This document shows, piece by piece, positions 23,602 through 32,628 of a stretch of 52,079 nt of DNA. The position numbers were made by a program, and so were the translations under genes. Numbering within the stretch: the first letter of the stretch is position 1; every line of letters begins with the position of its first letter. Origin of the DNA: JBBIIC01 sp037446725 (lineage in GTDB: Bacteria > Actinomycetota > Coriobacteriia > Anaerosomatales > SLCP01); assembly GCA_037446725.1 (NCBI GenBank), contig JBBIIC010000014.1, positions 1 through 52,079 on the forward strand, in the 5' to 3' direction. The notes below the pieces were generated by a model, which did not search any database, had not been told where the DNA came from, and worked only from the letters and a program-made list of their open reading frames with translations.

Positions 23602-24297
23602 GTGAGCGAAACGAGCCCGGACACCGCGGGCCAGCTCCAGCCGGAGCAGGAACGCGCGGCCTACGGCATCGCGTTCCTGCTCGTGCTCGGCTCGACTCTC
23701 ATGCTCGTCGCCCTCGACGCGAACATCGGATCGCCGTTCGCCGCGGCTGCGGGGTTGTTCCAGGTCGTTGCCCTGATCGTGACGCTGAGGGTGTCCGGCG
23801 CGCGCGCCCGGTACTCCAGAATCATCGGAGCGGCGGCACTCGCGCTGCTCGCGACTGCGGTCATATCCGTGGTGACCGGCGGCGAAGGCCGCACCGCGGT
23901 GGGTGTCGGGCTGTGGCTCGTGCTCGTCCTGCTCACGATGGCGGCCATCCTGCGCCGGCTCGTGACGTTTCGTACCCTCACGATCCAGTTCGTCCTCGGG
24001 CTGCTCACCATCCACATCCTCATGGGGCTCTCGTTCGGGCTCGCATATCTCATGCACGAGACCCTCACGCAGGCGGCCTTCGCCCAGGGGCCACAGGGGC
24101 TGTCGGGCGCCATCTACTTCAGCTTCGTGACGCTCACGACTCTCGGCTACGGCGACATCAGTCCGGGTAGCGACCTCGTGCGCGCACTCTCGATCGCCGA
24201 GGCGACGGTCGGCCAGATCTACCTCGTAAGTGTGGTCGCGTTCGCGGTCGGGCGCCTCGGCATGGAAACGCGCGCCGGGCAGTCCGGGGACGCTTAG
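23602..24297 (+). CDS. Potassium channel protein, pore type
   Basis: A 231-residue membrane protein with about seven hydrophobic segments. The last two helices surround a pore loop, FVTLTTLGYGDISPGSD, whose GYGD selectivity filter marks a K+ channel. No cytoplasmic RCK domain is present. The GTG start follows GAGGGGG. It is probably cotranscribed with the PsiE-like gene. Likely role: K+ flux or membrane-potential control. Confidence 0.8.
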   Translation: MSETSPDTAGQLQPEQERAAYGIAFLLVLGSTLMLVALDANIGSPFAAAAGLFQVVALIVTLRVSGARARYSRIIGAAALALLATAVISVVTGGEGRTAVGVGLWLVLVLLTMAAILRRLVTFRTLTIQFVLGLLTIHILMGLSFGLAYLMHETLTQAAFAQGPQGLSGAIYFSFVTLTTLGYGDISPGSDLVRALSIAEATVGQIYLVSVVAFAVGRLGMETRAGQSGDA

Positions 24298-24354
24298 CTC
24301 GCCGGCAGCTCGTCCGGCACTCCGCCGACGTCGCTCCGGGTGCGGGCCGTCGGC

Positions 24355-25281
24355 TCAGCCTCCCGGCCGGGGAACCACGTTCGTCCCGGCCTCGCCCGCC
24401 ACGATCCGCTCGATGTCGGCCAGCGCGCCGATCGCCGCCCGCTTGCCGGTGCGCCGCACGAACCTCTTCGCCGCCTCGACCTTCGGCCCCATCGACCCCG
24501 AGGCGAAGTCGTATGCGTCGAGCTCGTCAGGGGTGACCGTCTCGAGGCGGCGCTCCTCGGGCGCACCCCAGCCCGTGTAGACCGCGTCGACGTCGGTCGC
24601 CATCACGAACAGGTCGGCACCGACCTCGCGGGCGAGGAGCTCGCTCGCGAGATCCTTGTCGATGACCGCCTCGACGCCGCGCAGGATGCGCCTGCCCTCG
24701 ACGGTCTCGTACTTCGTCGGCACGCCGCCGCCGCCCGCACAGATCACGACCGTCCCCTGCTCGAGCAGCCAGCGGATGGGCCGGATCTCGAAGATGCGCT
24801 GGGGCTCGGGAGAGGGCACGACCCTGCGCCACATGTCGCCGTCCGGCTTGACCGTCCACCCCTTCTCGGCAGCTATCTGCTCGGCCTGCTCTCGGTCGTA
24901 GACAGGACCGACGAACTTGCACGGGTCGTCGAACGCCGGATCGGCCCCGTCGACCTCGACCATCGTCAGCACGGTGGCGAGAGGGCGCTCGAACGGCAAC
25001 CGGTTGCCGAGCTCCTGCTCGATGACGTAGCCGATCATGCCCTCGGTCTGTGCACCGAGCACGTCGAGCGGGAAGGCCTCCGCATCCCCGAACGCCGCCG
25101 CCTGCAAGGCGAGCAGACCGACCTGCGGGCCGTTGCCGTGCGAGATGACCATCTCGTGTAGCTCGGCGACCGGCGCGAGTGCCGTGGCCGCGATGCGCAC
25201 GTTGCCCCGCTGGGCTTCGGCGGTCATCGGCTCACCGCGGCGCAGCAGCGCGTTGCCTCCGAGTGCGACGACGATCCTCAT
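24355..25281 (-). CDS. arcC: Carbamate kinase
   Basis: A 308-residue amino-acid-kinase-fold protein. Its MRIVVALGGNALLRRGEPMT start, ISHGNGPQVGLLALQ motif and C-terminal DVDAVYTGWG and GSMGPKVEAAKRF segments are diagnostic. It makes ATP from carbamoyl phosphate and ADP, the last step of arginine/citrulline fermentation. It lies 10 bases after the ornithine carbamoyltransferase gene, so the two form an operon. No arginine deiminase gene is visible in the window. Confidence 0.93.
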   Translation of the reverse strand: MRIVVALGGNALLRRGEPMTAEAQRGNVRIAATALAPVAELHEMVISHGNGPQVGLLALQAAAFGDAEAFPLDVLGAQTEGMIGYVIEQELGNRLPFERPLATVLTMVEVDGADPAFDDPCKFVGPVYDREQAEQIAAEKGWTVKPDGDMWRRVVPSPEPQRIFEIRPIRWLLEQGTVVICAGGGGVPTKYETVEGRRILRGVEAVIDKDLASELLAREVGADLFVMATDVDAVYTGWGAPEERRLETVTPDELDAYDFASGSMGPKVEAAKRFVRRTGKRAAIGALADIERIVAGEAGTNVVPRPGG

Positions 25282-25291
25282 ACGCACCGCC

Positions 25292-26293
25292 TCAGTCCGC
25301 CATGGTGGCGACCATGACCGCCTTGATGGTGTGCATGCGGTTCTCGGCCTGGTCCCACACGATCGAGCGGTCCGATTCGAACACATCCTCGGTGACCTCG
25401 ATACCGTCGAGGCCGTACTCCTGGAAGATCTGCTCGCCGACGGTCGTCTCGCGGTTGTGGAACGCGGGCAGGCAGTGCATGAACTTCACGTCCGGATTGC
25501 CGGTCGCATCGACGAGCCGCTGATTGACCTGGTACGGGAGGAGTAGCTCGATGCGCTGTTGCCACGTCTCCTTGCTCTCGCCCATCGAGACCCAGACGTC
25601 GGTGTAGAGGAAGTCCGCCCCAGCGACCGCCTCGGCCACGTCACCGGTGATCGTCAGGCGCGCACCGGTCTGCGCGGCGATCGCGCGGCACTTCCGCACG
25701 AGGTCCGCGTCGGGCCAGAGCGCGTCCGGGGCGCACAGCCGCACGTCCATGCCGAGCTTGCATCCGCCGACCATGAGCGAGTTCGCGACGTTGTTGTGCG
25801 CGTCGCCGAGGAAGCAGAAGGATATCTCAGGAAGCGGCTTGTCGCTGTGCTCGGACATCGTGAGCACGTCGGCGAGCACCTGGGTGGGATGGAACTCGTC
25901 GGTGAGACCGTTCCACACCGGCACGCCCGCATACTCGCCGAGGACCTCGACGGTCTGCTGGGCGAACCCGCGATACTCGATACCGTCGTAGACCCGGCCG
26001 AGCACGCGCGCGGTGTCCTTCATCGACTCCTTGTGGCCGATCTGCGAGCCCGACGGCTCCAGGTAGGTGACGTTGGCACCCTGGTCGTAGGCGGCCACCT
26101 CGAAGGCGACCCGCGTGCGCGTAGAGGTCTTCTCGAAGATGAGCGCAACGTTCTTGCCGACGAGGCGCTGCTGCTCGGTCCCCGCCGCTTTCGCAGCCTT
26201 GAACTCCGCCGAGAGGTCGAGCAGATGGCGGATCTCGTCCGGCGTGAAGTCGAGCAGCTTGAGGAAGCTCCTGCCACGCAGGTCCAAAGCCAT
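25292..26293 (-). CDS. arcB: Ornithine carbamoyltransferase (catabolic context)
   Basis: A 333-residue enzyme with the carbamoyl-phosphate site KTSTRTRVAFE, the HPTQVLADVLTM segment, CFLGDAHNNVANSLM, and the ornithine-side DVWVSMGE and MHCLPAFHNRET motifs. It interconverts citrulline plus phosphate with ornithine plus carbamoyl phosphate. Pairing with carbamate kinase implies the catabolic direction. AGGAGG precedes the ATG. The ornithine produced would suit the racemase and aminomutase encoded near the right end of the window. Confidence 0.92.
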   Translation of the reverse strand: MALDLRGRSFLKLLDFTPDEIRHLLDLSAEFKAAKAAGTEQQRLVGKNVALIFEKTSTRTRVAFEVAAYDQGANVTYLEPSGSQIGHKESMKDTARVLGRVYDGIEYRGFAQQTVEVLGEYAGVPVWNGLTDEFHPTQVLADVLTMSEHSDKPLPEISFCFLGDAHNNVANSLMVGGCKLGMDVRLCAPDALWPDADLVRKCRAIAAQTGARLTITGDVAEAVAGADFLYTDVWVSMGESKETWQQRIELLLPYQVNQRLVDATGNPDVKFMHCLPAFHNRETTVGEQIFQEYGLDGIEVTEDVFESDRSIVWDQAENRMHTIKAVMVATMAD

Positions 26294-26464
26294 GCCGAAC
26301 CTCCTTCGTTCGCGGTACGCCTGCACCATGGTACCAGCGCACGCGGCGGGGTGCCCCCTGCTTCGGGCCGGTTCCTCCGGCCGCACCCCGCGGGCCGGCC
26401 GAGCTGCTATGGTTGATACACGACCGGCACCGCGACACTCGGAGGCGCTGTGAGGGAGAGCCGG

Positions 26465-27742
26465 ATGCGCCAGCCGCTCGGGCGCGCTGTGCGCGCGTCG
26501 CTGTGCGTGCTGCTGCTCGCGTGCCTCGCGCTCGCGGGATGCTCCCCTGCGGCCCGCCCGGGTGGTTCGAGTGGGCCGGGCGCCCGCGAGGAGACCTCAC
26601 CGGCGTCTCCCGCGGCGGTGTCCCGAACCATCGAGGCGGCGGCGCTGTCCGCCGGCTACCTGGTCCAGGCGGTCGGCGAGGACGGCCGCTTCGCCTACCT
26701 CGTCAACATGAACCCCGACGTGGAGGTCGCCGACGACTACAACATCCTGCGCCACGCCGGGACGATCTACTCGATGGCACAGTACTACGCGCTCGAGCCC
26801 GATCCCGCCGTGCTCGAGGCGATGCTGCGCGCGGGCGCGTACCTGCGCGACGAGGCGCTCGGCCCGGTGCCCGACGGCGAGGACATGCTCGCGGTGTGGT
26901 CGGATCCGGCGGAGGACCGCGACATCCCGGAGCAGGCCAAACTCGGCGGAGCGGGACTCGGTCTGGTGGCACTCTGCAGTATCGAGCAGGCGCGGCCGGG
27001 CTTCACGCCGCTCGAGGACCTGCGCAAGCTCGGACGGTTCATCACCTACCTGCAGAAGGACGACGGCAGCTACCACTCGAAGTACATCCCGTCGGCCGGC
27101 GGGCGGCAGGACGAGTGGATCTCGCTCTACTACCCCGGCGAGGCGGCGCTCGGGCTCGCGATGCTCCACGAGCTCGACACCGAGGGTGGGTGGCTCGAGC
27201 CGGCGGCCCGCAGCATCGAGTACCTCGCGCTCGAGCGCGAGGGGCAGGCCGAGGTGCCCGCCGACCACTGGGTGCTGCTCGCCACCGACACGATCTTCCA
27301 TGAGGCTGGCCCAGACGAGCTGCCCGTCTCGCGTGAGCTGTTCTTCAGCCACGCGCTCCGGATCTCCGAGGGCATGCTCGCCGAGCAGATCGTCGACCCG
27401 GGCAAGCCCGTGCTGTACGGCGGCTTCACCCGCGACGGCCGAACGACGCCGACCTCGACGCGGCTCGAAGGACTGCAGGCGGTCCTCGGCTTCCTGCCAG
27501 AAGACCACGAGAGGCGGCCTGCGATCGAGTCGGCCGTCGAGCGCGGCATCTCCTTCCTCCTGCGCTCGCAGGTGACCGAGGGTGAGTTCGCCGGCGCGTT
27601 CCCCCGCTCCGTCAGGCGCATGCAGGGCGATTCCGAGGAAGCCCGGGAGTTCAACGAGGAGGCGACCGAGGTGCGGATCGACTACGTCCAGCATGCGCTG
27701 AGCGCGCTCGTAGCCAATATCCGGCTCGAGACCGCCGAGTGA
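26465..27742 (+). CDS. Lipoprotein with alpha/alpha-toroid-like domain
   Basis: A 425-residue protein. Its signal peptide ends LLLACLALAGC, a lipobox, placing it on the outer face of the membrane. The mature part repeats helical pairs with conserved aromatic stretches (YNILRHAGTIYSMAQYY, ISLYYPGEAALGLAML, VLYGGFTRDGRTTPTS), as in six-hairpin toroid proteins such as terpene-cyclase-like or glycosidase-like enzymes. The catalytic role is not recognisable. An in-frame GTG lies 15 bases earlier. Divergent from the OTC operon. Confidence 0.6.
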   Translation: MRQPLGRAVRASLCVLLLACLALAGCSPAARPGGSSGPGAREETSPASPAAVSRTIEAAALSAGYLVQAVGEDGRFAYLVNMNPDVEVADDYNILRHAGTIYSMAQYYALEPDPAVLEAMLRAGAYLRDEALGPVPDGEDMLAVWSDPAEDRDIPEQAKLGGAGLGLVALCSIEQARPGFTPLEDLRKLGRFITYLQKDDGSYHSKYIPSAGGRQDEWISLYYPGEAALGLAMLHELDTEGGWLEPAARSIEYLALEREGQAEVPADHWVLLATDTIFHEAGPDELPVSRELFFSHALRISEGMLAEQIVDPGKPVLYGGFTRDGRTTPTSTRLEGLQAVLGFLPEDHERRPAIESAVERGISFLLRSQVTEGEFAGAFPRSVRRMQGDSEEAREFNEEATEVRIDYVQHALSALVANIRLETAE

Positions 27743-27813
27743 CCGCTCGGCACCGCGTCCCCCCGGAAAGCGAACAGGTCAGCGGCTCGTGCCCCACTGA
27801 CCTGCGTGTGTGT

Positions 27814-27890
<77 letters not shown>

Positions 27891-27999
27891 CTATCCGATT
27901 CGCTCCCGAGGAGCGGACGATGATGTTACCAGGAGCCCCCGCACGATGCAAGGCGGGTGATGGCGTCGGGTATGCTCTAGCGCAGCGGAGGGAGCGTTC

Positions 28000-28695
28000 G
28001 TGCCTGCAGTCCGCAAAGCCCTGCGCCACCCGTGGGCGGTACCGCTCGATGAGGCCACCGCGATCCAGCGGCGCCTCGCGCCCCTCGTCGAGCTGCGGCC
28101 GCTGCCCGCCGGTGGTCCCGACGCACCCCGGCTCGCCGCGGGTGTCGACGTCGGCTACACGAAGGACGGCTCGCGCGCCTGGGCCGCCGCGGTCCTGATG
28201 GACCGCACCTTCACTGTCGTCGAGACGGCCATGGTCGAGGGGCAACCGGACCTCGAGTACGCACCCGGCTACCTGGCGTTTCGCGAGGGCCGGCTCACGC
28301 TCGTCGCGCTCGAGGCGCTCTCGGCCGAGCCCGACCTGCTCTTCGTCGACGGCCACGGCGTGGTACACGAACGCGGGCTCGGGCTCGCCTCGCACCTCGG
28401 CGTACTCCTGGGGCTGCCGACGATCGGCGTTCCCAAGACGCCGTTCCATTCGATCGACCACCTGCCGGACGCCCCTCGCGGCTCGTACTACGTGCTCACC
28501 AAGGAGTGGGGCGCCGAGGGAGCCTCCATACGGCTGCGCGCCAACGCCAAGCCGGTCTACGTCTCGCCGGGCCACCTCGTCGACCTCGACTCGGCGATCG
28601 CGCTCTGCCTCGCGTGGTCGACCGGGCGCCACCGTGTGCCCGAGCCGCTGCAGGCAGCCGACACTGCGTCGAAGCTGGCGCGCAACGAGGGCTAG
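28000..28695 (+). CDS. nfi: Endonuclease V (deoxyinosine 3' endonuclease)
   Basis: A 231-residue repair nuclease. AAGVDVGYTKDGSRAWAAAV carries the first Asp, PDLLFVDGHGVVHERGLGLA the second, and LPTIGVPKTPF with GHLVDLDSAI the rest of the RNase-H-like active site. It nicks DNA near deaminated adenine. The GTG at 28000 follows GGAGGGAG. Family length is about 220-230, so it is complete. Confidence 0.9.
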   Translation: MPAVRKALRHPWAVPLDEATAIQRRLAPLVELRPLPAGGPDAPRLAAGVDVGYTKDGSRAWAAAVLMDRTFTVVETAMVEGQPDLEYAPGYLAFREGRLTLVALEALSAEPDLLFVDGHGVVHERGLGLASHLGVLLGLPTIGVPKTPFHSIDHLPDAPRGSYYVLTKEWGAEGASIRLRANAKPVYVSPGHLVDLDSAIALCLAWSTGRHRVPEPLQAADTASKLARNEG

Positions 28696-28719
28696 CCGAC
28701 GCGCGCGCCGATGCTGGGT

Positions 28720-30120
28720 CTACGCTTCCGGCCCGGGCTCGTCAGCGGCCGCGACGTCCGGCTCCGAGTCCGGGGCGGCCTCGGCGACAGGCGGTTCTCC
28801 GGCGGCGGCCACAGGCGCATCACCGTCGACGGCAACCGCCGCCTCTCCGGACCCGGCCGGTGCAGCCCCGAAGAACTCCACGGCCACGAGCCAGACGACG
28901 AGCCCGACCGCGATCCAGACGATCTCGGCGATCGACCTGGGGGCCGGCAGAAGCACGAGGATGATGGCCGCGCCGATGAACCCCGCGGTCCGCAGGCCGC
29001 GCTGACGAGCCGCTACCCATTGGCCGAAGGTGCCGAGCTCGAGATGGGAGGCCGCGCCGGAGATGCCGCCGGTGAGCCCCGTGCGAAGCGCGACCGCCCA
29101 GCGTGCCGGGCCGGCCACGACCGCCCCGAACCACACGAGCAGGCCGAAGGCCGCAAGCGTCTGGTCGGCGGACACGAGGCCGCGGAAGATGATGTCGAAA
29201 GCGGACTGCGCGGCCTCGGTCGGGATCTGGGTCAGGTTCGCCACCTGGACCACGGCCGCGTACTGGCTGAGATAGAGCGCCTGCAGCGGCAGGATGGCTC
29301 CGATCGCCACCGCGGCACCGAACCACAGTGCGACCCGACGACGATCGGCGGCGAGCGCGAACGCCGCTATCAGAAGCGCGATACCGAGAAACGGGATGAT
29401 CGTCGCTGAGGCCTGGATGGCGTCGACGACCGGCCCTGCCGCTGCGAGAGTGTCGGATTCGTAGAGCACGACCTGGCGATCGAGCCGATTAGTGGGGATG
29501 CGCTCGACGAAACCGAGGCCGCGATCGACCAGGGCCGCCTTGATCATGTCGATGAGCTCGCCGGTATCAAGCGTGAAGACGCCCGACTCGATCTCCACCG
29601 CACCTTCACGACCCGTGATCGCCGTGATGAGCGCCTCGTGCCCGACCCGGTTGATCTCCGCCCACAGCTCGGCGAACTTGTCCGAGGCGACGATGCTGGC
29701 GGCCTGTGAACGGATGGCGTTCTCCACCGAGGAGGCGAGCACGGGAGCGAACGCGTCAAGTTCGGACGGCAGCAGTTCGGTCAGTCGCGTCTCCGCGTCG
29801 AGCTGCTCGATCAACGCGTCGGACGCAGCGCTGGCGACCGCCGTCTGGATGGCGGGATCCTCAGCAAGCGGGGTGACCGTGTCGACCCAGGTGTCGGTGT
29901 CGAAGACGACGCGGTTCAACCACAGCGCCGGTACGGCGATCGCGAACACCAGAGCAGCCACCAGGGCGATGACGATCGCCCACGCCGTTCGGCTGCGGGC
30001 GACATGCTCCGCATGCGAGGGAGCCGCCGCCAGCCGTTCGTTCTCGGCACGCAGGCGCTCCACTCCGGCGCGCAGAGCCTCCGGATCGTCCGGAAGCGGA
30101 GGGGCTGTCGGCTCAGCCAT
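28720..30120 (-). CDS. Conserved membrane protein, unknown function
   Basis: A 466-residue protein. A short coiled coil (residues 13-35) precedes one membrane helix (about 45-70), then a 170-residue extracytoplasmic part (VVFDTDTWVDTVTPLAEDPA and following), four membrane helices (about 250-370, with two more near 385-425), and an Ala/Pro/Glu-rich tail. Proteins of this plan are common in actinobacteria without a known role. The gene starts at an ATG after GGGAGGTACCGTG. Confidence 0.6.
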   Translation of the reverse strand: MAEPTAPPLPDDPEALRAGVERLRAENERLAAAPSHAEHVARSRTAWAIVIALVAALVFAIAVPALWLNRVVFDTDTWVDTVTPLAEDPAIQTAVASAASDALIEQLDAETRLTELLPSELDAFAPVLASSVENAIRSQAASIVASDKFAELWAEINRVGHEALITAITGREGAVEIESGVFTLDTGELIDMIKAALVDRGLGFVERIPTNRLDRQVVLYESDTLAAAGPVVDAIQASATIIPFLGIALLIAAFALAADRRRVALWFGAAVAIGAILPLQALYLSQYAAVVQVANLTQIPTEAAQSAFDIIFRGLVSADQTLAAFGLLVWFGAVVAGPARWAVALRTGLTGGISGAASHLELGTFGQWVAARQRGLRTAGFIGAAIILVLLPAPRSIAEIVWIAVGLVVWLVAVEFFGAAPAGSGEAAVAVDGDAPVAAAGEPPVAEAAPDSEPDVAAADEPGPEA

Positions 30121-30187
30121 CACGGTACCTCCCTGTCGTGGGCCCCAGTCGGCCCGCTCACATTCGTCCGCGCACCGGTGGCTCGCG

Positions 30188-30505
30188 CTATCTCGCGGCG
30201 GCTTCGGCCAGCTCGGTCTGTACGTCCTTGAGCTTCTGCGAGAACTCCTCCGACTCTGTACGTACCGGCCCACCCTCGGGCAGCCTCGCAGCAGCATCGT
30301 CGATCCGCCCCGCGACCTCGTCGGACCGCGAAGACAGCTTCTCGACCGCCTCGACCTTCTTGTCGCCAGCCTTCTCGGCGGCGTCGTTCAGATCGCTCTC
30401 GAGCTGCTCGAGGTTGGCCTGCACCTGCAACCCCACGACCCTCGATTCGAGAACGCCGACAGTCGCCGCCAGGTCTCCGACCCTCGCGGCCGCGTCTTCG
30501 AGCAC
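30188..30505 (-). CDS. Small coiled-coil protein, upstream of the membrane protein
   Basis: About 105 residues from a GTG, mostly long helix (VGVLESRVVGLQVQANLEQL, KVEAVEKLSSRSDEVAGRID, EFSQKLKDVQTELAEAAAR). The frame is open 29 codons further upstream, so a non-ATG start nearer the promoter is possible. No family is recognised. It is co-oriented with the membrane protein, 67 bases away, and its own promoter region holds the CRP-type palindrome. Confidence 0.5.
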   Translation of the reverse strand: MLEDAAARVGDLAATVGVLESRVVGLQVQANLEQLESDLNDAAEKAGDKKVEAVEKLSSRSDEVAGRIDDAAARLPEGGPVRTESEEFSQKLKDVQTELAEAAAR

Positions 30506-30579
30506 CTCGTCGAGGACGCGGCTGCCGTAGGCGTCCGGCCGGCTCGCGACCGGCTCAGGCTCCCTCAGGTTTGGGAAAT

Positions 30580-30599
30580 CTTGTGATGTGCGTCACAAG
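30580..30599. promoter_or_regulatory. CRP/FNR-family binding site between divergent genes
   Basis: CTTGTGA-TGTGCG-TCACAAG is a perfect seven-base inverted repeat that contains the CRP consensus TGTGA-N6-TCACA. It lies 130 bases before the ATG of the GGDEF-like gene that heads the Mrp operon. A CATATGAG sequence at 30614-30621 would place this site near -40 for rightward transcription, the class II activator position. The regulator is not encoded in the window. Confidence 0.6.
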
Positions 30600-30728
30600 A
30601 GGGGCAATACTTCCATATGAGAGGGTCGCGATCCACTGACGACCCGGCTCAGCGTGTGACGCGTGGGCGTCCGCGACGCGACACGGGCGGTCGGGGCCAT
30701 GCGCGCACGAACCCATCGGGGGTGTCGC

Positions 30729-31550
30729 ATGCCGGATACGCATCGTCGGCCGACGAGTCTCCACCTTGCCGCGCTCGTCCTCGTCGCCCTCACCGGCGGC
30801 TTCGTGACCACACTGATTGTCATCACCGGCGAAATCGCCACGCTCTGGCCACTCTACATCGTACCGATCGTGATCGCGGCGCTCACCTACCACGTCGGCG
30901 GAGGCGTGCTCGTGTCGGCCATCTGCGCCGCGTTGCTCGTCCTCGCGCGCTACGGCGCCGGCGCCCCCTCGGCAGCTCTGCCCGAACTCGTCGTCGGCGT
31001 GGTCGCCTTCACGATCTCAGGTGTGGTCATCGGGGTACAGGCGTACCGCAGCAGTCGCCATGGAACGATACTCGAGGAGACATCGATCCGCGATCCGGTG
31101 ACTGGAGTCTACAAGCGTGCCTACCTCGACAAACGACTGCATGAGGAGCTGCGCCGCAGCGAACGGCACGGCCTGAGCTGTTCGGTGCTCCTCGTGGAGG
31201 TCGACTGCTTCGAGGCGTTCAGGAACCAGTTCGGGCACTACAAGGCAGACCTGATGCTCGAGCACATGGCGGACGTGCTGCGCGTGAGCGTACGCGACCA
31301 CGACATCGTCGGCCGGTACGACCACGTCACGTTCGCGATCGTGCTGCCGTTCACCGCTGCGACGGCTGTCGGGGTGGTCGGCGCGCGGCTCGAGACAGTC
31401 GTGACCGGAACCGAGTTCGAAGGCGACGTGCTTGAGCCAGCGACACGCTGCACGGTGCGCACCGCGCACGCCACCTACCCGGATGACGGCTGCGTCCGCG
31501 ATCAACTGCTCGCCGTCGCCGAGAACCGGCTCGGGGCGGCGGCGTCATGA
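30729..31550 (+). CDS. Membrane protein with degenerate GGDEF domain
   Basis: A 273-residue protein. Three or four membrane helices (about residues 12-105) are followed by a diguanylate-cyclase fold (SIRDPVTGVYKRAYLDKRLH, LVEVDCFEAFRNQFGHYKAD, RVSVRDHDIVGRYDHVTFAI). The active-site GGDEF is replaced by GRYDH, so it should not make c-di-GMP; it may bind a nucleotide or act structurally. The ATG at 30729 was taken over earlier frames because of GGGGGTG upstream. Its stop overlaps the MrpE start (ATGA), so it belongs to the ion-pump operon. Confidence 0.7.
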   Translation: MPDTHRRPTSLHLAALVLVALTGGFVTTLIVITGEIATLWPLYIVPIVIAALTYHVGGGVLVSAICAALLVLARYGAGAPSAALPELVVGVVAFTISGVVIGVQAYRSSRHGTILEETSIRDPVTGVYKRAYLDKRLHEELRRSERHGLSCSVLLVEVDCFEAFRNQFGHYKADLMLEHMADVLRVSVRDHDIVGRYDHVTFAIVLPFTAATAVGVVGARLETVVTGTEFEGDVLEPATRCTVRTAHATYPDDGCVRDQLLAVAENRLGAAAS

Positions 31551-32020
31551 AGAGCACGCAGGCCACCGTCGTCCTCTTCGCCTTCTGGCTCATGCTGACC
31601 GGGTCGTTCGCCCCGCCCGACCTCGTGCTCGGCGCCGCGCTCTCGGTGCTGTTGGCGATCTGGGCGGTCCGCTTCCTGTGGCCCGACGACGCGCCGGTCG
31701 TGAGCGCAACCCAGGCCCTGCGCTTCGTCCTCTACATCCCGCGGCTTCTGGCGAGCGTGCTGCTCGCGGCGATCCAGGTCGCCGAGGTCGTGCTCGACCC
31801 GCGCATGCCAATCAGGCCGAGCATCATCGGCCACCGGGTGGTGTTCACGCGCGCGGTCTCGCGCGCGGCGTTCGCGAACTCGATCACGCTGACCCCCGGG
31901 ACGCTCACGGTCGACGTCGACGAAGACACGTTCTACATCCACTGCCTGGCCGAGCGTTTCGCCCACGAGATCGCGACCGGCGAACTCGAACGCAGGATAT
32001 CGCGCGTCTTCGAGGAGTGA
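31547..32020 (+). CDS. mrpE: Mrp/Mbh antiporter subunit E
   Basis: A 157-residue protein with two or three membrane helices and the signature AFANSITLTPGTLTVDVDED of MrpE/MnhE (MbhA). It is part of the sodium/proton-translocating membrane module. Start overlaps the preceding gene by four bases; the next gene follows six bases after the stop. This begins a series in the same order as thermococcal Mbh subunits A-H. Confidence 0.9.
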   Translation: MKSTQATVVLFAFWLMLTGSFAPPDLVLGAALSVLLAIWAVRFLWPDDAPVVSATQALRFVLYIPRLLASVLLAAIQVAEVVLDPRMPIRPSIIGHRVVFTRAVSRAAFANSITLTPGTLTVDVDEDTFYIHCLAERFAHEIATGELERRISRVFEE

Positions 32021-32026
32021 GGATGC

Positions 32027-32302
32027 ATGGAGACCTTCTTCTGGGGTGTGGGGATATTCCTGCTCGTCAACGCCTTCGCGTGTCTCTGGCGCGCCTCGGT
32101 CGGCCCGACCGTGGTCGACCGGGTGCTTGCCGTCAACATCATCGGCACTAAGTCGCTCGTCGTCCTAACGCTGCTCGCCCTCGTTTTCGGACGCGGCATG
32201 CTGCTCGACGTGGCGCTCGTCTACGGGCTTCTTAACTTCGTCATCACCATCTCCGCGGGCCGCTTCATGGAGACCGGCCGACTCAAGGGGGACTGGTCGT
32301 GA
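32027..32302 (+). CDS. mrpF: Mrp/Mbh antiporter subunit F
   Basis: A 91-residue protein with three membrane helices. ASVGPTVVDRVLAVNIIGTK is the MrpF/MbhB signature. It would pack with subunits E and G. The end overlaps the subunit G start by four bases. Confidence 0.9.
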   Translation: METFFWGVGIFLLVNAFACLWRASVGPTVVDRVLAVNIIGTKSLVVLTLLALVFGRGMLLDVALVYGLLNFVITISAGRFMETGRLKGDWS

Positions 32303-32628
32303 TCCCGCTGGTCGACATCCGCGATGCGGTCACCGTCGTGCTTGCAGTGTTCGGCGCGTTCTTCTTCCTCGTCGGGACGCTCGGCCTGCTGCGGCTACCC
32401 GACTTCTTCTCACGAACTCATGCGGCGACGAAGTGCGACACCGTCGGCGCCGGCTCGATTCTCGGCGCGCTTGCGGTCTACAGCGGCCTCGATTCGTCCA
32501 CCTGGAAGGTCCTCGCACTCGTCGGTCTTGTGCTCCTCTCCAGCCCGACGGTCGGCCATGCGCTGGCGAGGGCGGCACACCGGACGGGGCTCAAGCCCTG
32601 GCAGGCAGCGAAGGCCGAGAACCGATGA
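32299..32628 (+). CDS. mrpG: Mrp/Mbh antiporter subunit G
   Basis: A 109-residue protein with three helices and the MrpG motif GLLRLPDFFSRTHAATKCDT. It overlaps both neighbours by four bases. Sequence and length are ordinary for the family (MbhC in the Mbh naming). Confidence 0.9.
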   Translation: MIPLVDIRDAVTVVLAVFGAFFFLVGTLGLLRLPDFFSRTHAATKCDTVGAGSILGALAVYSGLDSSTWKVLALVGLVLLSSPTVGHALARAAHRTGLKPWQAAKAENR

